Origin: Eretmocerus hayati
Lineage: Eukaryota; Arthropoda; Insecta; Hymenoptera; Aphelinidae
DNA length: 64,000 nucleotides
Direction of reading: 5' to 3'
Assembly (NCBI GenBank): GCA_029851415.1
Contig: CM056744.1
Span: 68,008,172 to 68,072,171, forward strand
In this document: piece after piece, positions 24,161 through 34,106 of the stretch
How the letters are laid out: each line of letters begins with the position of its first letter
Position numbering within the stretch: the stretch's first letter is position 1
Notes under the pieces: model-generated
The model's input: the letters and a program-made list of their open reading frames with translations, nothing else
What the model was told of the DNA's origin: nothing
Database searches by the model: none
Translations under genes and position numbers: made by a program

Positions 24161-24945
24161 ACAAGCCCCCGTTATGTGAAAAACGAAAAAACAGTCCATT
24201 GTATCTTCTAACTACATTTGAATCGTCGCGCGCCTCCGTCACCGCAGCCTCCGACGCGATACGAGCTCAAGACTCGTCATCTTTGATTCGAGATGAACTT
24301 CGTCAAAAACCGCGCTAAACTCTATCCCTATGCGGTGCAAGATTGATCCGGATCAATTGCAGATAACTTGATGTATGGGTACGCATTCTCACATTCCTAT
24401 CATTGCCTATGCAAAGCTCGAGACCCACGATATGATAATAATCATGCAGCCACCCACGCACCGTATGCAGGCACTAACGTACGCGTTCTCTTCCGTCAAT
24501 CATATTTATGCGTAATCACAATGATTAAGCATCAACTCGAACACCATTGCGAGGCGCCCCGACTCTCATACCATTCCACATTTCATATTCTCTATTCATT
24601 CCAGTCGCATCTATAATACAAAATAATCCTTGCCTGATAAGATAGTCTGATTCTGAGAATGATGAGCTTGGTCTTACATTAAACTCAATCACAGCAAATC
24701 CAATCACCTGTGATCGAACGCTACAGACTATCAAGCTCGTGTTATTGTTCTACTTAACCTCAAAACCTCCCGTTTATCGTTATTCAAATGATTAATCCTG
24801 AAAAAACTAGCCATTTTCCGCCTTCGAGCTCATTGAACTTTCTGTTCAGAATTTTTCGCTCTACGACATATTTTTTACCCGACAAAATTCACCTAGATCC
24901 AATATCCTATCTTCCGCCGCGGGGTCCAAAAATTTTCATTGCAAC
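24161..24945. repeat. Right foldback arm, outer unique part
   Basis: Reverse complement of the left outer arm, with about 165 extra bases at 24315-24478 that the left arm lacks. Small open frames mirror those of the left arm. Confidence 0.75.
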
Positions 24946-25262
24946 AGCATCTCCAGTGATCAAAGTCCTTCCCTTTCAAATTTCAGCTCATTCGGACGTT
25001 TTGTTCCGGAGCTATAACTCGCACCGCAGTGCACCCAATTTGCACCCACCAAGACCACTTTTCACCGGGTGACCCATCAACCGCGCCATAAATCATCGAA
25101 ACTCAACATGAAACACATCAGGCTACTCTCATGATACACTCAGGTACTCATTCGAATACATACAGAGTCATTTTGAACCCCACACCTAGCTCAAGGCCGA
25201 GAAAACGGCCGATTTTTCGGTAAAATCGTTTGAAAAAGTTAAACCCAGAATTTCGAAAAGTA
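24946..25262. other. No gene recognised
   Basis: Sequence between the foldback structure and the BEL/Pao target duplication. Nothing recognised. Confidence 0.4.
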
Positions 25263-25267
25263 GAGTC

Positions 25268-25805
25268 TGTTGGGGCGGGGTGTTCTAATGGAACCCCGGA
25301 CTCATTCTAGTGTGGACCGATTGTGTATGGAAAGGAAAAGGGTTCAAAATTACCACTCACAAGTTATGATGAGAAATAAACGTTTCACTATATTGTCGTA
25401 AAAAAGGTGTGGAACAGAAGGTATGAAAGATGAATCGCGGAGAATCGCGTGCGCGGCGCAGGAATGAAATTAGGGAGAAAAAACTATTGAAAGTGGAGGA
25501 AAGTGAATTGTCGCGGGCGGGCACCGGCGTGATCGCGAGATAGATGATTGGACGCAACGACGCTCGAGCCGCACACCTTGCGTGCTCGCAGACCAACGGC
25601 TAACTAGTGCGATTCGAGTAATGAGCGCAGCTCGGCAAGAAGGACCTGGGCGTTACACTTGTCGCTTTTCTAAATTTCGACCAATAACGTAAGAATCTCA
25701 CCTCGCGTGAGAACAAGGGGAAGAAAGGCAACGCCCAGGAGCGTCAAGCCGAGCTGTTTCTGAAATCTAGATATATTACGGTTTATACACGCATCCGCAC
25801 GAACA
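25268..25805 (-). repeat. 3' LTR of the BEL/Pao element
   Basis: About 85-90% identical by eye to 40326-40850. It begins TGTTGGGGCGGGG and ends GCACGAACA on the plus strand. The preceding GAGTC is the outer target duplication. Confidence 0.92.
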
Positions 25806-25818
25806 TACCACCCCCTCT
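25806..25818 (-). other. Polypurine tract next to 3' LTR
   Basis: On the minus strand AGAGGGGGTGGTA directly precedes the LTR, the position of the plus-strand primer in LTR elements. Confidence 0.75.
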
Positions 25819-26570
25819 GCTTGCTGAAAGCAAGCAAGACCAAAAATGATCGAGATAAGTATAAACTCCAGAAATATATAAACAAGGTAAGAGATTGCGA
25901 TATATTCGTGCATTGAGCGACATAAAAAAAGTGATTCATGGAAAATTATCAAATCAATTGACTGGATTCTCAGAGGTAGAACATGATCCAAACTAAGATT
26001 TGATATTCAACTAGGCAATAAACAATGAACAACAAAAGTTCAAAAACAATTACAGCAAGTATAGCTGAATTAAACTTCTCAAAAAAATTGATACAAATCA
26101 AACAATGAACATTGAAACCCAACAAACAAAAAGAATAGATCCATTATGTGGCCGATAAATAGTGTCATCGAATCATCATCAACATTTAAAAAAAACTCGA
26201 TGCGCTTACAATTCGCTGAATTCTCGGAATGAACGCAACGTAAACATAATGCAATGTGACTGTGTCACGTTTGACAATCAATCCAAATCGTTGGTACGGA
26301 TGGAAGAATTACTAAAAGGGTCACACTCCTCAAAGAAGAACTAAATTGTGCAATAATTTTCGCGACAAAGGACGAAGCTGATCCTTTCAGCTAATCAGCG
26401 TTCCAGAATCAGCAAGCGCCACTATTATTTGTTAGAAAAGCGTGACTCTACGAGGAAGTATGTTGGTATATATACAAGAAAATCAAACTTGAACGAACGG
26501 ACGATATTTTTCGCGGATGTAAAGCGAAACGAGGAAAGTGTGTAGTGAGTTGTCGGATAATTCGCGAGGA
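25819..26570 (-). other. BEL/Pao 3' non-coding region
   Basis: AT-rich sequence between the pol stop region and the polypurine tract. No gene recognised. Confidence 0.5.
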
Positions 26571-28470
26571 TTATGCAGAATCATCATCAGCCTGGTGTTG
26601 TTCTTCTTCAACATCTTCTTGTTCGTCCGGCTCGGTCGGCAATTTGATGAGCTTGCACAAAGCTCGAGTACACGTGGAAGTGGCGATCTGGAGGTCGACC
26701 ACCCGAACAAGCCCATCTTTTCCAGGATGAAGTGCCATGACCCGAGCCAGAGGCCATTTTGTTGGTGCGGTAGACTCGTCTTCGATCAATACAACATCAT
26801 CCACCCTCAACTGCTCATTGACGTTGATCCCTTTACTTCGTTTTTGATTTTGATGACTCATTTGCTTCCTCCATTTGTCCCAGAAGTCATTCCTCATTCG
26901 TTTCATTTGAAGCCATCTACAGAGAGGTGAAATAGTTACATTTCGGTCATCGAAAGATTCTGAGACAGCAGACATGGATCGACCAATAATCAAATGTCCA
27001 GGAGTGAGTGCTACTAAATCAGCACCCTCTGAACTGATAGAACAGATGGGTCTAGAATTCAAGCAAGCTTCTATTTGAGAAGAGAGGGTTGAGAATTCTT
27101 CGAAGGTCAGGATTGAGTCTCCTGCAACGCACTTGAGATGATATTTGAAGCTTTTTACGGCAGCTCCCCGAAGGCCACCGCAATGTGGCACGCGAAGCGC
27201 AGAAAAATGACAAGTCACTTTTTCGTCAGCGAGTGAAGCAGCTACTTCAGTTGAAAACAAGGATGCTTGTCAAGAATGTTGTTTCAATTCTTTAGTGGCA
27301 CCGGTGAAATTTCCAGCATTATCACAGTACACGTCAGTGCATTTACCTCTTCTAGACACAAATCGTCAAAATGCTGCCAAAGATGCCGAACTAGTGAGAT
27401 CCGAAACTACTTCTATGTAAATTGCTCTCGTCAACATACAGATGAAAATAGCAAAGTATCCTTCGACAGACTTTGCACCCCGGCCGCGAGAAAACAAGAT
27501 TTTAATTGGTCCGGCGAAATCTACACCGACAGCTTCGAATGGCCTTTTTTGGTGTAATTCGAAGATATGGCAAAGGAGTCATTTGCTGTTCCACGAATCT
27601 AGCAGCAAAACGCGCGCAGCGTCCACAATTTCGGAAAACTTTTTGAACAATGTGCTTTACTCTTGGTATCCAAGCCCAACGAAAAAGTTGACTCATCATA
27701 AGTTGCACACCTCTGTGCAAGCAAGACCTATGTAATTCTTCCACAAGTCTACGTAAGAATATGGATTTGGTTGGCAAGATAATTGGATGTTTCTCATTGG
27801 AAGGCAAGTCAGCATTTTGGAATCGACCTCCCACTCGGAGCAGGTTTTGCGGGCAGAAGAACGGTAATAAACGACGTAAGTGACTAGATGCAAGGAATTT
27901 TCCTTTATCTCTCATGATTTTGATTTCATTCGAAAAGTACTGGCTCTGAATGAACCTGAATATTCCGTATTCTGCTGCAAGAAGTTCTGATCTCAAGAGG
28001 GGACTGACTATTCGTTTACCTTTCTCTAATTTTACATTGAATTTCCATCGATATATGAATGCAATGATTCGATCAATTTTTCGAAAAGATGAGAATTTTT
28101 CAAGATATTCGAGAGCGTTTGGATCTCTTCGGACTTCGAATACAGCGTGAGCGTGGACCTCCAAGTTTTGCTCTGGCTTAATGTTAAGCTGAGACGGTCA
28201 CTCAGACTTGTCTGCAATTATCCAACGAGGCCCGTGCCACCAAACGCTGGAATTTTTCAAATCTTCTACTGTTTCCCCCCGGGTTGCGAGGTCCAATGGG
28301 TTTTCATGAGTCGGAACGGTTTGCTACAAAAGTTATTCAACGCGAAGGCTCACCCGCCTGCTAGTCGAGAATTGTCTTTGAGTCTGACCAACAAAAAATC
28401 TGCGTTGCTTCATTTTGGAGCTGTGGATGCATATAACACAGTCCTGCATCGAAATGCCACATGGACAAAA
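26571..28470 (-). pseudogene. pol: BEL/Pao Pol C-terminal part: end of RNase H, integrase, DUF5641-type tail
   Basis: This part inserts the DNA copy into the genome. Reading the minus strand, the RNase H end appears near 28300-28420 (FCWSDSKTIL), in broken frames. The integrase zinc domain is at about 27580-27760 (LHRGVQLMMSQLF then NCGRCARFAARF). The catalytic core spans about 27150-27560, with GVDFAGP and YCDNAGNF supplying two Asp. The expected catalytic Glu motif reads GGLRGAAVKSF instead of GGLWEAAVKSF, so the third acidic residue is missing. The C-terminal domain contains WKRQMSHQ-like and VDDVVLIEDE segments. At least one stop and several frame changes interrupt the core. Confidence 0.88.
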
Positions 28471-28474
28471 CATA

Positions 28475-28893
28475 CCAATTCTAATGCAGTTCGAGCCACT
28501 GAATCTGAATCTGTTTTCAGAATTCCGCTATCACGTACCGTTTTTCCATAATTTTGGTTCAAAGTTGTGGAAAACGTCATTTTGATCATGTTCGAGATCG
28601 TTTTATGGAGAACTAAGATATTTCCATCAAAATCTGATGGGTCCGCTGGATAGACATAAACGAGCTCTTTCGAATGAATCCATTCTGATTGAGGTCATCC
28701 ATCAAGTTCCGAAGTGTCAGCGATTTGAAAAAAGTGTAAAATTGGAAAAGAACAGGAAAATTGGGCCCACCCTCGGCGCTTGCTTAGCATAGGGCTTGTT
28801 GCGCCTTTTACTCCCTCCACAGTATGAGCCGGCCGCTGTACATTATGCCAACGCAACTCGATGCTCCGCCCCGCGCTTTTCACTTGCCACTGT
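28475..28893. repeat. Left terminal inverted repeat
   Basis: Reverse complement of 33690-34106; the match ends inward near the GCGCTTTTC/CCGCCCCGCGC segment. Confidence 0.8.
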
Positions 28894-29408
28894 TGTGCCA
28901 GTACTTCTGTCGATTAAGGGAGTGACGGTGATTCTTCTACCTCTCGCACGATTTTGTTGCTTCACGGAAAGTTCATCCTCGGTCAGTTTTTTAGCAAATG
29001 GCTTAAACATACTGATAGGTACCGAGATTCTCTCCATTCTCAACGATAGATCACAAATTTTGTTTCATGACCAGATCAAACTATTCAAGTTCTGATTGAC
29101 ATATGAGGGATTTAAATTCATTATCAAACGTGAAATCTTGATAGCTCAGAAGATCTCCAACAAATCCCTCACGACGATGAAGAAAATTCCCAGAACTCAT
29201 ATTCAAATGAGCCTGGAAAATTCAGAAATGTTGTGATAGCGTGGGGAGCTTGGACTTTCGGCATCAGATCATTTTATTCATATTCATGAAGGTTATCAAG
29301 TATCAAACTAATTTGGTGTTACGTTCAAGATAAATATTGGTGACCCTGAAAAGGGCCGATTGTTGTTTGGCAGGTAGTTGCCTGATGCTTCTCGATTTGA
29401 CAATTTCA

Positions 29409-31111
29409 TTACTCCTCTGAAATGTTTCCAAATCGACGTTTCAAGGACCTCCTCTTGTGAACAGCTTCGGGATTGTCTCGCTTCAGAGACCAGCAATAGT
29501 CAGCCAACATCGAAATTCCAGAGCCTCCTTCATACCTAGATTCCATTTCTTTGATATCCTGATGGAACCTCTCTCCTTGCTCTTCGCTGACTTGTCCGAG
29601 GCTGCCGTCGGGAAAAAAGTCCAAATGTTCATCCAAGTAATGGAACTTGGTACTCATTCTGCACCCCGATTTGATGAATTGAGTGAGCATATCTCTAACC
29701 AAGAATCAATAGTTTTCTTCTTCCTTGTTTCCGAGGAATCCCTGCACTACTTTCTTAAATGCAATACACGCGATTCTCTCTCTTCTGATCATGATTTCTT
29801 CGAACTTTTCATCAGCAAACAATTGTTTGATGTGAGGACCCACAAAAATTCCCTCCTTCAACTTTGCTTTACTGATGTGTGGAAATTCCTCGGATAAATA
29901 CTGGAAACAGCTACCATCTTTGTTGAGAGCCGTAACAAACTGCTTGATCAATCCTAATTTGATATGTAGAGAAGGTAGAAGTACTTTGGAAGGATCAACA
30001 AGTTTTTTGTGGATGATATTGTGCTCTCCTACATGGAGTTTGACTCTTCTTTCCCAATTGTGTTGTGAACCCAATTGTGCAAATTCACGGCTCTACTATC
30101 CCACTTGCAGATAAAACAAGGGTATTTAGTGTTCCCGCCTTGTTGACCGAGAAAAATACTCAAAATTTTGAAATCTTCACAAACTTCCCAATTGAAATTT
30201 TCATGATTCAAATAATTGAGAAGAATCTTCATGTTTTCATAAGTTTCTTTCAATCTGGTGGAATACGCAAGAGGCACAGATCCGTACTCATTGCCATTAT
30301 GGAGTAGTACAGCTTTGAGGCTGTGCGTCAACGAATCGACGAAGAGCCGCCAATCTTCATTCCTATAGTTCTTCAATCCGAGAGCAGCCATCAACTTCGG
30401 AATATCTTGACAATGAACTAAAGAACCCTTTTCTGCGAAAAATACAGCAAAGTCCTCCTCACGGTAGCGATATTGAGAGAAAGTTGTACTCGGTGCCAGA
30501 CAATTTCGCTCTTGTAAGCGCGATCCAAAAAGCTGAGCCTCCTCTTTCGTCAAGCCCAAGCCACGTACAGAATCGTCTAGAGATCCTTGATCAATCAGCA
30601 AAGGATCCCTCCTAACTTCGGCCGGACTTTCGATTGGATCAACAAAATCAATCGTCTCCGTTCCCGAAACACAATCTTCATCAGTACATTCTTTATTGGT
30701 CCAGGGCGCAGGTGGTACAGGCAAACGAGGTCCATGAGTCGAAGGCCTTCGAGAACTCGTGAAGTCAGGATACTGGATGTTTTTTCTATTGCCACGATTG
30801 TAACCTTCAAAGGGGCAACTACAAAAGTAACAATCGTCGGGGTGATTAGATGGCTCAGCCCAAATCATTAGAGTTCCAAAAGGCATGCCTCTCCATTCAC
30901 CAATGCTCCAACGCCCAAGCGATCTATTGCACGTTGCACAAACACCGTGAGGCATATAACTTTCGTCCTGGTCACTCACGTCTCTGTTGGAATATGAGTG
31001 GTGAAGAGATATGGAGCTCGGAATGAAAGCTTGAATTTCACCTTTGAAAGTCAACGTACCACATACGTGACAGAATTGATCCGGGTGAATTTTACACTGA
31101 GACTTTGACAT
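29409..31111 (-). pseudogene. Transposon-borne protein of an arthropod repeat family, function unknown
   Basis: The start is the ATG at 31109-31111 (MSKSQCKIHPDQFCHVCG). Two Cys pairs near the N-terminus (CHVCG, CATC) and a third cluster (CYFCSCPFEGY) suggest zinc binding. The middle has GLTKEEAQLFGSRLQERN, LLHNGNEYGSVPLAYS and YPCFICKWDSRA. The C-terminal part has LLPSLHIKLGLIKQF and GERFHQDIKEMESRY. I know this pattern from large families of repeated, uncharacterised arthropod proteins, but not its biochemical role or transposon superfamily. The gene is broken by a frameshift near 30060 and an in-frame TGA at 29706-29708. Coding may extend below 29409. Its position inside long inverted repeats makes it the likely transposase or an accessory protein of this element. 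Confidence 0.7.
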
Positions 31112-31187
31112 CTCTGCCAAAAACCAAATGTGAATCAAGGATCACTCGCCACTTTTGTTCCTGAGCCAAGACTCGGTATTGTTATAA

Positions 31188-31217
31188 CCAGGCTCGTTCA
31201 TATATGAACGAGCCTGG
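31188..31217. repeat. Perfect 30-bp palindrome
   Basis: CCAGGCTCGTTCATA is followed directly by its exact reverse complement, with no spacer. It lies just upstream of the transposon gene. Confidence 0.95.
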
Positions 31218-33689
31218 AAGTTACTGGGACGACGGTTCTGGCGAAGCCGGGATGCTTGGTTCAGTCGTCGAATCTGGCACGGCGCCGTTCATAACTCGAG
31301 GCCTACTCGATTCTGCGCCTGCGCGTGCTAATTGACGGGCCTGATGTAAGGCGTAGAGCTCGTATACGGTCGCGGTTCGACTGGCTCCTACGAATCTGAA
31401 ATAGCAGCGCGGGCAACGCTTGGGTCCGCTGGCGTCAGGCATCGTTCATCGTCCGTCGGAGAAGCACCGTATACGGTCAGGTCGAGCACTCTTGTCGTGC
31501 GGGGGAGCGTAGGTACGGACTCAGGTGTGTATTTCGAGACCTTCAGAGGAGGTTGGTATTCCTCAAGGTAGACCTCAATCACGGAACTAGCCCCTCCTGG
31601 TATTTTCGTCGGCCGTTCCGGCGAGGGCTGGGTCTCCCTCATACGCTTACAAACCTGGTACTCCTAAATATTCGGTATCTGATGCTGTTGCTGGAACTAC
31701 TGCATGGCTGGATCCCTGGACCGTTGCTATTGTTACTTGTGGAGGGGCCGGGTTCGTTGGGTTGTTAAGTGCTGAAGCACAACGGAAGCAGTGGTGACAA
31801 TCAATGTGCTTTTATCAACTGACTCTACACAAAACTGGCGTTATGAAATGCGTTATACAAAATGAGAGTACAGGATGACAGTGCAAGGCTCGCTATATGG
31901 TTACTCGAGCGAGGCTGAGGTTAAAGGTCTGGGTCTCAAGCCCCAAGTCTGCTGGCGGGCGTCTGTAGGCTCCTTATATAGACGAAATGATGTCATTAGC
32001 TGAGTGGCGTGGTTACGCCCACGAAAGCCTCTGACTGGTTACTGGTGCCGCGTGCGCATCCTCTCCTTGATGCGCCATCATGGATGTGGGTGGTGCCGAC
32101 TAGTGGAAGGAGGTGGGCTGTTGCCTAATTCGTACGTGGCCATAATCGACTGAGCGCGTCGTGGATCTGTGCACTGGAGGGGAGACTCTCTCTCGTCTGG
32201 GGAGCGTCTCTGATCGGTTGTCGGTTGCGTCATCTAATAAGGCCTCCCCTCGGTATGCAGCGGCGCCGGGCTTGTTGTTGCTAGGTGGTGGTGTCGGCGT
32301 TCCCAAGCGTATGCGACGTTGCCGAGCCTCATGGCCGTATACTGTAATGAGGTCATGACTGTACAGCGAGTGTTGTTTTTCGACCGCCCCCTTTGGCTGT
32401 TGCGATGCTGCATCTCATGTCTTCTTGGCGTTGCTTGGCTTATGCATGTAGCTGTTGCTGGCCCTTGCTTTGGCTTGAGGCTTGTCCGATGTCCGTTGCC
32501 GACGGCGTCTATGCCTCGTATCCGCAGGGAGTTCTGAGTCCCAGTTTGGGACTCCTAAATCATGTCAACAATGTATTCTCAGACCAACGTGAACGTTGGC
32601 TTATGGTTGATTGATCATTTTATTCCAATATCCTTATTTAGTCGAGAGCCACCCTTCAGCACAAGACACAACCCTGCGTGAATGCGGATCGTTACTGTAT
32701 ATCTTTGATCACGCGTGGGAACTCTCCGGTACGAAGCACAATCTCGTGTGAATGCGGAACGATAGGTTACATCTTTGACTACATGTAGGGGTCGCCCTTC
32801 GGCACAAGGTACGGTCTTGGGTGAATGCGGAATGATAGTTCGCGCCTTGGACTACGTGTGGAAGGACCGTTTCCTTCTCATCTTACAGTACGAATCGAGA
32901 TTCTCCGAGTTGTAGGTCCACGGTTATCTGGGACCGAGAGTTTCATACCGTAACAGTACTGAGCTGCAGAATCGCGTGTACCTCAGAAGTAGTCTTTCCT
33001 TCTGTTAGTAGCTCTGAGGGAGGGAGAAAACTTCTCAGATTTTGAAGAGCAAGGAAGAAAGAGACAGAGGAAGGAAGAAAGAGAAAGGAAGAGAAAGTTA
33101 ATATACACGAGAGGCGATGCACGGGTCTCAAAGATGGATCTTTTACTGATTTGGTGGCTCTGAGACAGGGGAGGAATTCTGATATTTCGAAGGGAAATAG
33201 AACAGCAACCCAGATTAAGGTATTGAGACTGATTGAGCACTTGACCGAAGAATGCGTAACGATTCGTACGATGCTCAAAAGCAGGTGACCGTAGGTGAGG
33301 ATTTGTGACGCTGAAAGCCGGGACGGATTATAAGATTCTAGGAGGCGAGAGGCACTTAAAAGCAGATCAGGTATTGGAACAGATACCTGACCCCAAACAT
33401 AAATGAAGTTGCTTCAATACTTAACAATTTTATATGACTGTTCGCATGAAATGTTGCCGGTAAATTTTACACAGACTTGTCGAAACTCTCCAGAAGCAGC
33501 TTTCGATATTTGGATTCATCGCTCTAAATATTCTACGCCAAGTGAAAACAGAATACGTAGAATGGATTAACTGTGATTCCAGAACTACGAACACTGATGT
33601 GTACTGTTCAATTTGAAGCCGTGTTTGAGAAAGGGTGTATATAAATATCTGCCACCTATACTCATCAATACACAAACAGGCAGAACCGT
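31218..33689. other. Interior of nested transposon, unassigned
   Basis: About 2.5 kb between the transposon gene and the right inverted repeat. Short minus-strand open frames at 31221-31642 contain a Cys pair (CPRCYFRF) and Pro/Ser-rich sequence, but I do not recognise them. Apart from the tandem repeat at 32641-32862, nothing is assigned. A further nested insertion is possible. Confidence 0.4.
32641..32862. repeat. Three tandem units of about 70-73 bp
   Basis: The landmark TGAATGCGGA recurs at about 32679, 32749 and 32822. In each unit it is preceded by a CGGCACAAGG/CAGCACAAGA-type segment and followed by TTTGATCACG/TTGGACTACG-type sequence. Confidence 0.85.
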
Positions 33690-34106
33690 ACCACGCGAAA
33701 AGCGCGGGGCGGAGCATCGAGCTGCATTAGCTTGATGTACAGTAGCCGGCTCATACTGTGGAGGGAGTAAAAGGCGCAACAAGCCCTATGCTAAGCAAGC
33801 GCCGAGGGTGGGCCCAATTTTCCTGCTCTTTTCCAATTTCACACTTTTTTCAAATCGCTGACACTTCGGAACTTGATGGATGACCTCAATCAAAACGGAC
33901 CCATTCGAAAGAGCTCGTTTATGTCTATCCAGCGGACCCATCGGATCTCGATGGAATTATCTCAGTTTTCTATAAAACGATCTTGAACATGATCAAAGTC
34001 ACGTTTTTTACAACTTTGAACCAAAATTATGAAAAAACGGTACGTGATAGCGGAATTCTGAAAACAGATTCAGATTTAGTGGCTAAAACGGCATTAGAAT
34101 CACCTT
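33690..34106. repeat. Right terminal inverted repeat
   Basis: Reverse complement of 28475-28893, ending near GCATTAGAAT on the plus strand. BEL coding sequence resumes immediately beyond. Confidence 0.8.

Larger units (their letters stand above)
15392..24945. mobile_element. Giant foldback (long inverted repeat) structure, about 9.6 kb
   Basis: The left arm (15392 to about 18115) and right arm (about 23055 to 24945) are reverse complements over most of their length. Outermost matching bases are near ATGAAAAATTTTT / GGACCCCGCGGCGGAAGAT on the left. Each arm has an outer unique part and an inner part made of 131-bp tandem repeats, as in Foldback-type elements. I found no transposase. The target duplication was not identified, so the exact ends are uncertain. 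The centre holds a CGCG-rich array and two smaller palindromic elements. Confidence 0.75.
28475..34106. mobile_element. Inverted-repeat DNA transposon nested in BEL/Pao pol
   Basis: Sequences at about 28475-28893 and 33690-34106 are reverse complements for roughly 400 bases, starting near ATTCTAATGC and including CTGAATCTGTTTTCAGAATTC-type sequence. They split the BEL RNase H domain, whose two halves lie immediately outside. The interior carries a decayed minus-strand gene (29409-31111). A clear target duplication was not found, so the ends are good to about 10 bases. Confidence 0.75.

Noticed and set aside
29457..29897. Plus-strand frame of 146 codons
   Set aside because: Antisense of the transposon-borne protein, which is clear on the minus strand.
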